DNA from: Alphaproteobacteria bacterium
GTDB taxonomy: Bacteria > Pseudomonadota > Alphaproteobacteria > 16-39-46 > JABJFC01
Reading direction: 5' to 3'
Assembly: GCA_018662925.1 (NCBI GenBank)
Contig: JABJFC010000030.1
Location: 1-32,821 of the forward strand
Length of the DNA: 32,821 nt
The notes beneath the pieces are model-generated. The model saw only the letters and a list, made by a program, of their open reading frames with translations. It was not told where the DNA came from and made no database searches. This document shows positions 7,539 to 16,684 of the stretch, piece by piece (the stretch's first letter is position 1; the number at the start of each line of letters is the position of its first letter). The translations under genes were made by a program, and so were the position numbers.

Positions 7539-8532
7539 ATGACAAAATAAGTTCCTTCAACCACTTTCTTTGCGAGATGCTTTTCCACTCCAATCTTATG
7601 GGAAGAGGAAAGATCCCCTTTTGATGCTTTTTGGGAAGCCGAAAGAAGTCTTTTTCCGTTGTGATCAAACAGGCTTTCTCTTTCCTGGAGCGCTTTTTCA
7701 AGAAGGAAAGTTCACGCTTTCTGTATTGGTGGTGGTCGCTATAGGAATGGGTTTCAACGACTTTCCCTCCCAATGATTCAAGGGTCTTGAAAAACTTTTT
7801 AGGAAAGGCAATACCAGCAAATCCAATGAATTTTTTTGGGAAACAGGCGGGTGTTTTGGCTAGCTCGGGCACAAGAATTGCTTCGAGAATGGGAAGATCC
7901 GGGTGGTTTCTTTTGAGGTATTGCTGAACGTTTTGCTTATCTTCACCAACAATTACTGCCACTTGGGCTCTTTTGAGCCCCTCCTGAAGTGGTTCGCGCA
8001 AAGGGCCAGCTGGAAAGAGGCGCATGTTTCCAAAGCCGTTCAAACCGTCAATAACGACAAAAGAACAATCCTTTTGAAGGGAGTTATTTTGGAAGCCATC
8101 GTCCATGACAATTACGTCGGCACCTGCTTCCATGGCCTTTTTGGCCCCTTGAACCCGATCACGGGAAATCCAAGTGGGGGCTGTTTGGGATAAAAGGAGT
8201 GGTTCGTCTCCTACTTGCCTGGAGCTATGAATCTGTGGATCTACCTTGAGGGGCCCCTTTAAGGCACCACCATAGCCGCGGGAAAGAAAGTGAACATTCA
8301 AGCCAAGTTCTTTCATTTGGGTTGCAATGGCGATGGCAGTTGGGGTTTTACCAGCTCCCCCGAGAATTAAATTTCCGATACAAAATATGGGAATTGAAAG
8401 ATCTACCGGAGTTGTAGAAGATGTTCTAGCCTGGTGGCATTGGCCATACAAATTGGATAATGGACTCAAAAGAAATCCACATAATCTATGAAAGGGACCT
8501 GTGTTCCTATACCAAAATGAGGGGGTGCGCAT
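7510..8532 (-). CDS. lpxK: tetraacyldisaccharide 4'-kinase
   Basis: Phosphorylates the 4' position of the lipid A disaccharide at the inner membrane. The P-loop GGAGKTP is at about residues 58-64, followed by the LpxK pattern (FLSRGYGG, then VIVMDDGFQN). I place the start at the ATG at 8532 (MRTPSFWYRN), giving 340 residues and the family's typical N-terminus. A longer frame from a GTG at 8565 lacks a Shine-Dalgarno site and would overlap waaA. Four bases separate waaA from this start. Confidence 0.95.
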   Translation of the reverse strand: MRTPSFWYRNTGPFHRLCGFLLSPLSNLYGQCHQARTSSTTPVDLSIPIFCIGNLILGGAGKTPTAIAIATQMKELGLNVHFLSRGYGGALKGPLKVDPQIHSSRQVGDEPLLLSQTAPTWISRDRVQGAKKAMEAGADVIVMDDGFQNNSLQKDCSFVVIDGLNGFGNMRLFPAGPLREPLQEGLKRAQVAVIVGEDKQNVQQYLKRNHPDLPILEAILVPELAKTPACFPKKFIGFAGIAFPKKFFKTLESLGGKVVETHSYSDHHQYRKRELSFLKKRSRKEKACLITTEKDFFRLPKKHQKGIFPLPIRLEWKSISQRKWLKELILSYENETASEN

Positions 8533-8536
8533 ATGA

Positions 8537-9835
8537 TTATAGCCTATAGGAAATAATAGAATCACCTGTTTTAGGTAAATAGGGTTCTATGTCAAGAATG
8601 ACCCTGTCTAAAACATCATTTTCAGATTTCGCCACATTCCGAGCAGCCGTTTCAAGCGTCCGAACTGCACTAGCATCACTAAAAAGCATGCGAAGCTCTT
8701 TGGCAAGTTCTTCTGAACTGTTTACACAAATTGCAGCATTTTCTTGATGGAATTTTTCAATCATGTCTCTGAAATTGTGAGTGTGTGGCCCCCAGAGCAA
8801 GGCAGAGTCAAGCATGGCTGGTTCTAACGGATTATGGCCCCCTGTTGGAACCAAAGAACCTCCCATAAACACAATGGGGGATAATCTATAAAATAGCCCC
8901 AGTTCTCCAAGGGTATCGGCGACGTAGATGTCCGTATCGGGAAGGATGTCCTTCTGGTCTGAGCGTAAGGCTACAGATAAACCCATACTAGAAAGAGTAT
9001 CTTGGATGAAAATGCCCCGTTCTGGATGGCGGGGCACAATGAGAGTTAGGAGGTGTGGGATTTCTTTTTTTAAAGCGAGGTGGGTTGCTGCAATTTGCTC
9101 TTCTTCCCCTTCATGGGTACTGGCGGCGAGCCATACGGGCCGTTTTCCAATGGTTGAATTCATGTGTGCCAGGGCTTCTGGGTCGACAGGAAGAGGGGCC
9201 GCACCAAATTTTAAATTTCCGGGGACGCGAATATGTTGAGCCCCAAGGGCCTTGAGCTTTTGAGCCGTTTCCTTGGATTGGGCGAGAGATATTTTAAAGC
9301 ACTGCAGGAGATCCTCAGCAAAGAATTTAAAACGGCGCCATCCTTTGAAGGATCTATCTGAAAGGCGCGCATTTACGAGCACCATAGGCACACCATAGTC
9401 GTGAGATTCATGGACTAAATTTGGCCACAATTCAGATTCTACCCACAGGATTAGATTTGGTCGCCAATGCCGCAAAAATCGTCGCACATAACGGACACGA
9501 TCGATGGGTATGTATTGATGAAAGGCGCGGTCGGGAAGTCGAGATTTCATCAGAGCTGCAGAAGTGACAGTCCCTGTTGTCAGCAAAATATGGCATGTTG
9601 GGCGAATTTCTAAGAGGCGATTTATTAAGGAAAGGATCGAGAGTGATTCCCCCACACTTGCTGCGTGAATCCATATGAGGTGTCCGGAAGGTTTTTCAAG
9701 AGAAGGAATTCCTTTCCTTTCTTTGAAGCGTTTTTTATCTTCTTTTCCAATGAATTTGCGCCATAGAAACACGCTCCACAGAATGGGACTTAAAAGAAAA
9801 ACAACAAATCGATAGAGTCGTATGACGGGCTTCAT
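8537..9835 (-). CDS. waaA: 3-deoxy-D-manno-octulosonic acid transferase
   Basis: Transfers Kdo from CMP-Kdo to lipid IVA at the cytoplasmic face of the inner membrane. The 432-residue protein starts with a membrane segment (about 8-26). The family motif IHAASVGE follows, with E63 at the position of the catalytic glutamate. The GT-B C-terminal domain carries the sugar-nucleotide signature around GGSLVPTGGHNPLEPA. The ATG at 9835 overlaps the previous gene's stop in an ATGA, implying coupling; an upstream in-frame start would add only eight atypical residues. Whether it adds one or two Kdo units cannot be told. Confidence 0.95.
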   Translation of the reverse strand: MKPVIRLYRFVVFLLSPILWSVFLWRKFIGKEDKKRFKERKGIPSLEKPSGHLIWIHAASVGESLSILSLINRLLEIRPTCHILLTTGTVTSAALMKSRLPDRAFHQYIPIDRVRYVRRFLRHWRPNLILWVESELWPNLVHESHDYGVPMVLVNARLSDRSFKGWRRFKFFAEDLLQCFKISLAQSKETAQKLKALGAQHIRVPGNLKFGAAPLPVDPEALAHMNSTIGKRPVWLAASTHEGEEEQIAATHLALKKEIPHLLTLIVPRHPERGIFIQDTLSSMGLSVALRSDQKDILPDTDIYVADTLGELGLFYRLSPIVFMGGSLVPTGGHNPLEPAMLDSALLWGPHTHNFRDMIEKFHQENAAICVNSSEELAKELRMLFSDASAVRTLETAARNVAKSENDVLDRVILDIEPYLPKTGDSIISYRL

Positions 9836-10533
9836 GCGGCTACTCCAGTCACATTGCAAGACTGATCAGCCCGTTCAGATATATTGATAAGTTCTCGTTC
9901 AATCTGTTTTCTCGTTTTTTCAAATTCTGCTTTGGAATTCGTCTTTGGATGAGGAATAGGGGCCCCCCATAGGAAGATGCCTTTGCCAAAGGGTTTTGCC
10001 CAAAGAAAACGATCCCATGTGTTAAATAGTTTGTGACGAGAAACAGAAAAGGCCACGGGTAAAATATCGGCTTTTGCAAGATATGCCATATTCACAATGC
10101 CATCTTTTGCTATAAACCGTGGTCCTTTTGGACCATCGGGAGTAATGCCTGTTGTGCCGCCAGATTTTAAAATTTTTAGCATGTTTCGGAGGGCTGCTGT
10201 CCCGCCTCGGGTCGAGGAGCCGGCTAGTGTTTTAATGCCAACATGTCCCATGACCTTTGCAATGAGTTTGCCATCGGGATGGGAGGAAATGAGCATGTGA
10301 AATGGTCTTTTCCAGCGCCAAGCATAGGCAAGCATCATCAAGCGATTGTGCCAAAAACAGGTGATGAAAGGGCGATTATCTGCGCAGTATGTATTTGGAA
10401 ACTCTTCCCCAACATATTGCCACCGGCATGTCCAAAACACCACGCGTAAATACTGAGCACAAACCCACGCTAGAATTGCTTGGGTGATGGGATGCTTGAG
10501 AATCTGTTTGATTGTGTGTTTCATAAAGCCCAT
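9832..10533 (-). CDS. DUF374-family lysophospholipid acyltransferase-like protein
   Basis: 233 residues with the features of the DUF374 (LPLAT-like) family: FWHNRLMM with H62, then SSHPDGKLI, GSSTRGG, and a conserved GITPDGPKGPR. An N-terminal membrane-associated helix covers about 17-36. In Alphaproteobacteria such genes often sit between msbA and waaA, which implies a role in lipid A or core acylation. The precise acyl transfer is not established by sequence. It begins seven bases after the msbA stop and overlaps waaA by four bases. A second ATG at 10524 is a possible start. Confidence 0.85.
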   Translation of the reverse strand: MGFMKHTIKQILKHPITQAILAWVCAQYLRVVFWTCRWQYVGEEFPNTYCADNRPFITCFWHNRLMMLAYAWRWKRPFHMLISSHPDGKLIAKVMGHVGIKTLAGSSTRGGTAALRNMLKILKSGGTTGITPDGPKGPRFIAKDGIVNMAYLAKADILPVAFSVSRHKLFNTWDRFLWAKPFGKGIFLWGAPIPHPKTNSKAEFEKTRKQIERELINISERADQSCNVTGVAA

Positions 10534-10540
10534 TTAGCCA

Positions 10541-12349
10541 TTAGACATAGGTACCCGTTAGGTCAGACTCTTCTGTCCCTATTCCATTTTGAGAAAATTG
10601 CATTTCACAGAGAGTTGCATAGACGCCTTCTTGCTTCAAAAGTTCTTTGTGCCTTCCCAGTTCAACAATTTGTCCATCTTTGAGGACACAAATCACATCT
10701 GCATCAACGATGGTGGAAAGTCTGTGGGCAATGATAAGGCATGTGCGCCCCTTCTGAAGAGTTTCTAATGCTTTTTGAACTTTTCGTTCCGATTCGGTAT
10801 CCAGTGCAGAAGTTGCTTCATCCAACAAAAGGATGGGGGCATCTTTAAGCAAGGCACGTGCAATGGCCAGGCGCTGGCGTTGGCCTCCCGAAAGCTTCAC
10901 ACCCTGTTCCCCCACGAAGGTATCGTATCCTTGGGGGAGTGATTCTATGAAATCGTGGGCGGCTGCGCTTTTGGCAGCAGAAACAATTTCGTCATCTGTT
11001 GCATCAACCTTTCCATAGCCAATATTTGCTTTGACTGTGTCGTCAAACAGCATGATTTCTTGGCTAACGAGAGCAATGTTACCTCGCAAAGAAGATAGAG
11101 TAGCCTTGTTAACGGGCATCCCATCAATTGAAATTTCTCCTTGCTGAACATCATAAAATCGGGGGATCAGATTTAAGAGAGTCGATTTGCCCCCACCACT
11201 CGGACCAACCAAGGCAATGGTTTTTCCTGCTGGAATCTGGAGTGAGATATTGTCGAGGGCTTTCTCATGTCCCTTATTATAGGAAAAAGAGACATTTTTA
11301 AATTCAATATATCCCTTGGGTGCGGATAGTGTTTTTGCTTGTGGTAGAGATTTAATCGTGGGTTCCACATCCATAACTTCAAAAACACGGACGGCAGCGG
11401 CGAGACCCTCTTGCAGGTTAGCGTTGAGAGTCGCAAGTCTTTTGATGGGGTCATAGGCTAGTAAAAGGGCTGTGATAAAGGAGAAGATGGCTCCAGGGGT
11501 GCGTGCACCGTTTATGACTTGTATGCCTCCATAAATGATGACCGTTACGATGGCAAGTCCGCCAATGGTTTCCATAATTGGTGAGGCAATAGATCTAATA
11601 CGCGTTTGCTTATAGGAAAATTTAAAAATAGATTCGGCAAGGTCGGATAGTCGGCTTTTTTCATAAGTTTCCATGCCATACGCTTTGACGAGTCGAGCCC
11701 CTTGAAAGACTTGTGAGAGAAGGGTCATAAGGCTGGCCACTTCAATTTGAGTCTTATTGGTGTTTTTCCGTACGCGTTTTCCAATACGCACGATAGGATA
11801 AATTGTTGTGGGGAAGACAAGAAAGGCCACTGAAGCTAACAGCCAGTCTTGATAAAACATGATGCCGATTAGAAAAATAATCGTGATAAAGTACTTCCCA
11901 ACGGCATTGAGTATGAAGAAAACCAGTTGTCGCATAATGCCCACATCGTTGACACATCGTGACATAAGTTCTCCGGATGGATGATTTTGAAAGAAGGCTA
12001 GATCGTTTTTCAGAAGAGAAGCAAAGAGATCCCGCTGGAGATCGGCAATCAAACGGTTTCCTAAAAAGCTCATGCAAATGGATTCACCATACATAGCAGC
12101 GCCCCGACCGGCAAAAACGAGCAATATGGTTAAGGCAACGGGATAAAGCATCGTTTCATCTTTTTTCAGGAAGATGTCATTGATAATGGGTTCTAGTAAC
12201 TTGGCCCAAGCAGCTGTACCCGCAGCGGCAATTGCCATAAAAAGAAAGGCAAAGAAAATCCGTGTGCGATGTTTCCGTATATAGTGCTTCGCTATGCGTT
12301 TGCAAATAGCATAAGATGAAGCATTAATAGTTGCGAGCAAAGAAGCCAT
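10541..12349 (-). CDS. msbA: lipid A/phospholipid flippase ABC transporter
   Basis: 602-residue half-transporter. The six-helix exporter domain occupies about 25-320 and the ATPase about 345-585. Walker A is GPSGGGKST at 382-390, the signature LSGGQRQRLAIARAL begins at 486, Walker B (ILLLDE) is at 506-511, and the switch histidine is H542 (IAHRLST). It heads the lipid A operon and so most likely flips core lipid A across the inner membrane. AGGAAAG lies 12 bases before the ATG. The last 20 residues are a short non-conserved tail. Being first gene, it probably carries the operon promoter in the gap shared with psd. Confidence 0.93.
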   Translation of the reverse strand: MASLLATINASSYAICKRIAKHYIRKHRTRIFFAFLFMAIAAAGTAAWAKLLEPIINDIFLKKDETMLYPVALTILLVFAGRGAAMYGESICMSFLGNRLIADLQRDLFASLLKNDLAFFQNHPSGELMSRCVNDVGIMRQLVFFILNAVGKYFITIIFLIGIMFYQDWLLASVAFLVFPTTIYPIVRIGKRVRKNTNKTQIEVASLMTLLSQVFQGARLVKAYGMETYEKSRLSDLAESIFKFSYKQTRIRSIASPIMETIGGLAIVTVIIYGGIQVINGARTPGAIFSFITALLLAYDPIKRLATLNANLQEGLAAAVRVFEVMDVEPTIKSLPQAKTLSAPKGYIEFKNVSFSYNKGHEKALDNISLQIPAGKTIALVGPSGGGKSTLLNLIPRFYDVQQGEISIDGMPVNKATLSSLRGNIALVSQEIMLFDDTVKANIGYGKVDATDDEIVSAAKSAAAHDFIESLPQGYDTFVGEQGVKLSGGQRQRLAIARALLKDAPILLLDEATSALDTESERKVQKALETLQKGRTCLIIAHRLSTIVDADVICVLKDGQIVELGRHKELLKQEGVYATLCEMQFSQNGIGTEESDLTGTYV

Positions 12350-12381
12350 ATTTAAAACATACTTTCCTAAATGTTACCTAG

Positions 12382-12411
12382 GGTATAGCCAACTTTAAGG
12401 GTTTTGTACAA
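12382..12411 (-). promoter_or_regulatory. candidate promoter of the msbA-lpxL operon
   Basis: On the minus strand TTGTAC (12411-12406) and TATACC (12387-12382) are 18 bases apart, about 35 bases before the msbA start. Each box is two bases from consensus. It is placed by eye in the divergent gap. Confidence 0.3.
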
Positions 12412-12420
12412 GGTAAAGTT

Positions 12421-12449
12421 TTGAGTAATAGATTTGAAATGGGTATTGT
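12421..12449 (+). promoter_or_regulatory. candidate promoter of psd-pssA
   Basis: TTGAGT at 12421-12426 and TATTGT at 12444-12449 are 17 bases apart, in the 196-base gap between divergent msbA and psd. The leader to the psd ATG would be about 90 bases. The match is moderate only. Confidence 0.3.
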
Positions 12450-12545
12450 AAAAGTGAGTTGTCCTTTTTTATCCAATAAAACTTTCTTTCGTTTCGTTAA
12501 AAATCAGTCTATAAGTTTCATGTTCTGAATAATAATTGAGGAAGC

Positions 12546-13250
12546 ATGAGTACGAAGGAAACGTTACAATCCATATTTGTTCCCATTAATCGGGCAGGTT
12601 GGCCTTTTATTGCCATTTTTTCTGTCATAGCCTTTGCTTTGTGGTTGCTTTCAGATTTTCTGGGATTTGTCGGAATTGTATTGACCCTCTGGTGTGTTTA
12701 TTTCTTTCGTGATCCGGAGCGTGTGACGCCTTGTCACGAAGGATTGGTTGTTAGTCCAGCCGATGGGGTGGTGCAGATGATACGGATCGTCTCTCCACCA
12801 AAAGAGCTGGGTATGGAAGGAAAACGTGTCAGAATCAGTATTTTCATGAATGTCTTTGATGTTCATGTGAACAGAATACCCATTGGAGGTGTTATTAAGA
12901 AAATACACTATCATGCAGGAAAGTTCTTTAATGCCTCTTTAGATAAGGCTAGCGAACACAATGAGAGGCAAATGTTTGCCTTGGATCTAGATGATGGTAC
13001 TGATATAGCGTTTGTTCAGATCGCAGGGCTTATTGCCCGGAGAATACTTTGCTATGTCAATGAGGATGGCAGTGTGAAAACGGGTCAACGATTTGGCATG
13101 ATCAGATTTGGGAGTCGAGTGGATGTATACTTGCCAAAGGGTGTTGAATCACTGGTCTGTGTGGGGCAAACTGCAACGGCAGGTGAAACAGTCTTGGCGA
13201 ATTGTCAGGGGAAATTACCGAAGAATCGAATTATTGGAGCTGTGCGTTAA
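12546..13250 (+). CDS. psd: phosphatidylserine decarboxylase proenzyme
   Basis: Makes phosphatidylethanolamine from phosphatidylserine at the inner membrane. This is the short bacterial form (234 residues). Hydrophobic segments lie at about 20-52. PADGVVQ and NVFDVHVNRIP are conserved. Self-cleavage is expected between G189 and S190 in RFGSRVD, leaving a pyruvoyl cofactor on the new alpha chain. GAGGAAGC precedes the ATG. The stop is immediately followed by the pssA GTG, so the two steps of PE synthesis form one operon. Confidence 0.96.
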   Translation: MSTKETLQSIFVPINRAGWPFIAIFSVIAFALWLLSDFLGFVGIVLTLWCVYFFRDPERVTPCHEGLVVSPADGVVQMIRIVSPPKELGMEGKRVRISIFMNVFDVHVNRIPIGGVIKKIHYHAGKFFNASLDKASEHNERQMFALDLDDGTDIAFVQIAGLIARRILCYVNEDGSVKTGQRFGMIRFGSRVDVYLPKGVESLVCVGQTATAGETVLANCQGKLPKNRIIGAVR

Positions 13251-14045
13251 GTGAAAAAGACCGTCTTAAAAGGAAAACCCCTAGCACGTTTAAAGGAAAG
13301 GCGTCTCAAGGAACTCGCCATTCATCGTCTCATCCCGAATATTCTTACACTGACGGCTTTGTGTGCTGGTTTGAACGGCATCCGCTTTGCCCTTATGGAT
13401 AAGTGGGAATTTGCAGTCATCGCCATTTTTGTCGCTATCATTTTTGATACTATGGATGGGCGTGTTGCGCGCTATCTAGATGCTTCAACGCGCTTTGGAG
13501 GTGAACTTGATTCCTTGTCAGACTTTGTGAGTTTTGGCGTTGCACCGGCAATCATACTGTATCTTCATACGCTTCAAAATTTTGGCAGAATTGGATGGGG
13601 AATTGCTCTTTTGTTTGCCATTTGTTGTGCTTTAAGGTTGGCAAGATTTAATACATTGGATATTGAAGGCACCGAGAAATTACCGGCCCAATTTTTCCGA
13701 GGCGTTCCAGTCCCTGCTGGTGCGGTCTTGGCTCTTTTACCTCTGATAATGACACTTGAGCCAGAGGTGAAATATTGGGTGCCGAGTGTTGCCATGGGCA
13801 TTTCCACAGTTGTTGGAGCCTTGCTCATGATCAGCCAAATCCCCACTTTTTCCCTTAAAAGCAGACGCATTAAGCAAAAGCACGTTTTGCCTCTCTTATT
13901 GTTGGTGGTGTTTTTTGTGGGGGCACTTGTAACGATCCCATGGGTTACCCTTTCCATCATGGGTATTGTTTATCTTATTACGATTCCCTTTAGTGTAAGA
14001 GCTTACAAGCGGTACTATGAGACAACCACTTATCATTCAGAATAA
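13251..14045 (+). CDS. pssA: CDP-diacylglycerol--serine O-phosphatidyltransferase
   Basis: Membrane enzyme making phosphatidylserine, the substrate of the psd product encoded directly upstream. The CDP-alcohol phosphotransferase motif is complete: D66, D69, G70, A73, R74, G83, D87, D91. About eight hydrophobic segments fill the 264-residue protein, after a basic N-terminus. The GTG start abuts the psd stop, and no in-frame alternative upstream makes sense. It is the membrane type II PssA rather than the soluble enterobacterial type. No terminator was found after it. Confidence 0.95.
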   Translation: MKKTVLKGKPLARLKERRLKELAIHRLIPNILTLTALCAGLNGIRFALMDKWEFAVIAIFVAIIFDTMDGRVARYLDASTRFGGELDSLSDFVSFGVAPAIILYLHTLQNFGRIGWGIALLFAICCALRLARFNTLDIEGTEKLPAQFFRGVPVPAGAVLALLPLIMTLEPEVKYWVPSVAMGISTVVGALLMISQIPTFSLKSRRIKQKHVLPLLLLVVFFVGALVTIPWVTLSIMGIVYLITIPFSVRAYKRYYETTTYHSE

Positions 14046-14297
14046 ATAAAGCAAAAAGCCTAAGAGCGGTCCTGTAGGAATTTTAGTTCTTATTATAGGT
14101 GATTTCCTAATTTTTCGAATTTTAATAGCATTTCGCTGGGAGAGTTTTAGTTTGTACTTTTCTTGTCTTAAATCATTTTTAATGCTTTACATTTCACCTT
14201 TTCTTTATAAATAAGGGGAAATTTAATGACTTTTGGGAGTATAAGTGCTAGTAGCAATAGAGAAGCAGTAATGGCGGTAGTGTTTGAGAGATAGTAC

Positions 14298-15650
14298 TTG
14301 GTGGAATATTTAGAAAAGTTGAAAAACTTCTTTCATCCTCATGTGGTTTCAGCTGGGCTTTTGGGGCTTCCAGGTGGACTGCTTTTTGTGTTGATTATGG
14401 CTACGTCGCAGGTTTGGCTTAGCGAGTCTGGCATTGATAAGACAACCATAGGACTCCTGGCGCTGGCATGTCTTCCTAATGCGCTGAAGTTTACATGGGC
14501 TCCATTTCTAGACCACGTTCGTCTTCCCATTTTAGCAAAGAGGTTTGGACATCGGCGAAGTTGGGCACTTCTATTACAAGCTTGTTTAATGGTTTCTCTT
14601 GTCGGTCTTGGATCTATAGAACCTCAAAACGATCTTTTGACAATGGCATTTTTTATGGTGTTGGTCTCCTTTTTTGGGGCAAGTCAAGATGTGGTTGTAG
14701 ACGCGTTTCGAATCGAACTCCTCCATAAAAAACATCATGTGGCAGGTGTTGCAATCAACGTTTTTGGGTACAGGATTGGTGCGATTATAGGTGGTGCTGG
14801 AGCTCTCTATTTAGCCGCTTACTTCGGCTGGTTCTGGACTTATGTCTTTATGGCGATCTGTGTTGGTATTTCATCCATGGCGATTCTTTTTAATGCTGAA
14901 CCAAAATCAATTTTGACAGATGCCATGAAGGAGAGGCAGGAGCGTGCACTCAATTATTTGAATCAGCGTGGACGTTCAAGAGGATTATCGACACGAATTA
15001 TGGTTTGGTGCTACGGGGCTTTCTTAGGCCCCCTTACTGATTTTTCAAAAAGAAAGGGTTGGCTTTGGATTTTTCTTTTTGTTCTTATTTTTAGGCTTGG
15101 GGATAATCTCATTAATAATATGGCCAACGTGTTTTATTTAAGTATTGGTTTTTCCAAGATAGATATTGCAAATGTCACTAAATTTTTTGGTGTATTTGCT
15201 ACGATCGTCGGCGGCTTTATGGGTGGACTAGCCCTAAAGAAGATTGGGCAGATGAGAGCCCTTTTATTCTGTAGCATTCTTCATCTGATTTCCAACTACA
15301 TGATGATTGTTCTCGCTCAAGTTGGGTACAATCTAGAGATTTTTTACCTAGCGATTGCCCTTGAAAACGTCACAGGGGGAATGGTTATTATTGCATTTAC
15401 CTCCTATTTATTACTTCTTTGCAATCGTTCGTACACTGGGACTCAATACGCACTTTTGTCTTCCCTTTGGTATTTGGGAACCCCTCTTGCGAGCATCGGT
15501 GGATGGCTTGCTGATCAAGTCAATGATTGGATAACTTTTTTCTCCATTGCTATGGCAGCAGCTCTTCCTGGTATATTTATCCTCCTTTGGATTACTTATA
15601 AATACCCCCAGGTCATGTTACATGACATAGATGAAAGACGCGCAGCGTAG
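14298..15650 (+). CDS. ampG: AmpG-like muropeptide MFS permease
   Basis: Twelve-segment MFS protein of 450 residues. The N-terminal part (LPGGLLFVL, SQVWLSESGIDKTTIGLL, LKFTWAPFLDH, HRRSWALLLQ, FGASQDVVVDAFRIE) follows the AmpG pattern. AmpG imports GlcNAc-anhydroMurNAc peptides for peptidoglycan recycling, although substrate is inferred. There is no ATG; TTG (14298) and GTG (14301) are adjacent start options behind GAGAG. The 252 bases before it (14046-14297) are AT-rich, with no other gene. They contain weak promoter-like TTTACA and TAAATA boxes near 14186-14213. It converges with the CinA-like gene, 22 bases apart. Confidence 0.85.
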   Translation: MVEYLEKLKNFFHPHVVSAGLLGLPGGLLFVLIMATSQVWLSESGIDKTTIGLLALACLPNALKFTWAPFLDHVRLPILAKRFGHRRSWALLLQACLMVSLVGLGSIEPQNDLLTMAFFMVLVSFFGASQDVVVDAFRIELLHKKHHVAGVAINVFGYRIGAIIGGAGALYLAAYFGWFWTYVFMAICVGISSMAILFNAEPKSILTDAMKERQERALNYLNQRGRSRGLSTRIMVWCYGAFLGPLTDFSKRKGWLWIFLFVLIFRLGDNLINNMANVFYLSIGFSKIDIANVTKFFGVFATIVGGFMGGLALKKIGQMRALLFCSILHLISNYMMIVLAQVGYNLEIFYLAIALENVTGGMVIIAFTSYLLLLCNRSYTGTQYALLSSLWYLGTPLASIGGWLADQVNDWITFFSIAMAAALPGIFILLWITYKYPQVMLHDIDERRAA

Positions 15651-15672
15651 ATTTGGAAATCGTAAAGTCTTC

Positions 15673-16644
15673 CTATTTTTTAAGCATGCCAGTACATTCT
15701 ACCGTTTTTCTAATTGTATCGGAGGGGCTAGGCAAGTTCATAATCAGCAAGACGCCGAGGATGATGAGAGCCGTACACCCAATCATAACGAATTTGGAAG
15801 GTCGCTTTCTGAACTTTCTTTTCTTTGGGAGAGGCTCCATTTTACTTGTGTCTAAATTTTTCTGTTGTTCGGCAAATTCTTCTGGCGTTTCTGTAAAAGG
15901 AAGAGCCCCGCAGTCGGAGATGAGATCACTAAGTTCACTGGCAATTTCATCTAACAACTCTTCATGAATACCACGTGCTACCAGACTTGTTCCATGGCCT
16001 TCTGGTAAATAGAAAGGATAGCTTCCTATGTCTATGTGGGAGTGTTTTTTTTGTAATTCCGTTAGCGGTTTTGCAACGATGCCTTCGGCTAGGAAACAGT
16101 TGATAGTGCGTGAAAAAACTTTACTGCCACGTTCAAGTGTTGGAATCAGCGCCTCAAACATACTGCGCATGATATAAGGGACACCTGCGAGAACGAAAAT
16201 ATTTTCGATCTGGAACCCTGGAGCAGTTGTTTCCGGATTATTGATTAAAATAGCTCCGACTGGCATCTGAGCCATCTTTTTTCGTGAATCGGTCAGATCA
16301 TCGCCGTAGTGCTCTTCAAGGCGCCTGAGGACTTCTTCATTGTATTCTAAGGGGAGGTCAACGGCTTCAGCAATGCAAGCTGCTGTAATGTCATCATGGG
16401 TTGGGCCAATGCCTCCAGTGGTAAAAACATAGTTATAGTCTTCTTTTACCTCTCGAACGGTCTCTATAATTGTTTCATCAATATCTGGAATTATTCTTAC
16501 TTCTTGCAGATAGATTCCAAGGTCAGCAAGTCCTTTGCCAATGTATTGCACATTTTCATCTGGGGTGCGTCCTGACAGAATTTCATTCCCAATAATAAGG
16601 ACACATGCCGTGGGATTCTCGCGGAAACTTTTGAATTTTGTCAT
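15673..16644 (-). CDS. CinA-N/MoaB-like protein with C-terminal membrane anchor
   Basis: Residues 11-175 are a molybdopterin-binding-like (MoaB/CinA-N) domain: LIIGNEILSGRTPDEN near the start, then FTTGGIGPTHDD at 74-85 and VLAGVPYIM at 151-159. Related alphaproteobacterial proteins are usually about 250 residues. This one has 323: after a linker there is a basic stretch (KKRKFRKRPSK, 274-284), a hydrophobic segment (about 286-303) and a 20-residue tail. That predicts a single helix holding the enzyme domain at the cytoplasmic face. The CinA C-terminal deamidase (PncC) domain is absent. Enzymatic activity of such stand-alone domains is uncertain (molybdopterin-related or nucleotide pyrophosphatase). 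It lies divergent to sfsA with 40 bases between starts. Confidence 0.85.
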   Translation of the reverse strand: MTKFKSFRENPTACVLIIGNEILSGRTPDENVQYIGKGLADLGIYLQEVRIIPDIDETIIETVREVKEDYNYVFTTGGIGPTHDDITAACIAEAVDLPLEYNEEVLRRLEEHYGDDLTDSRKKMAQMPVGAILINNPETTAPGFQIENIFVLAGVPYIMRSMFEALIPTLERGSKVFSRTINCFLAEGIVAKPLTELQKKHSHIDIGSYPFYLPEGHGTSLVARGIHEELLDEIASELSDLISDCGALPFTETPEEFAEQQKNLDTSKMEPLPKKRKFRKRPSKFVMIGCTALIILGVLLIMNLPSPSDTIRKTVECTGMLKK

Positions 16645-16684
16645 AGGTCTTTCTTACTCATTGAACGTAGGGTAGTATACTTCG

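Noticed and set aside
8533-8565. Longer lpxK from a GTG at 8565
   Set aside because: No ribosome site, overlap with waaA, and the family N-terminus begins at the ATG at 8532.
14046-14297. Small RNA or tRNA between pssA and ampG
   Set aside because: No cloverleaf, terminator hairpin or conserved RNA pattern was visible; only AT-rich DNA with weak promoter-like boxes.
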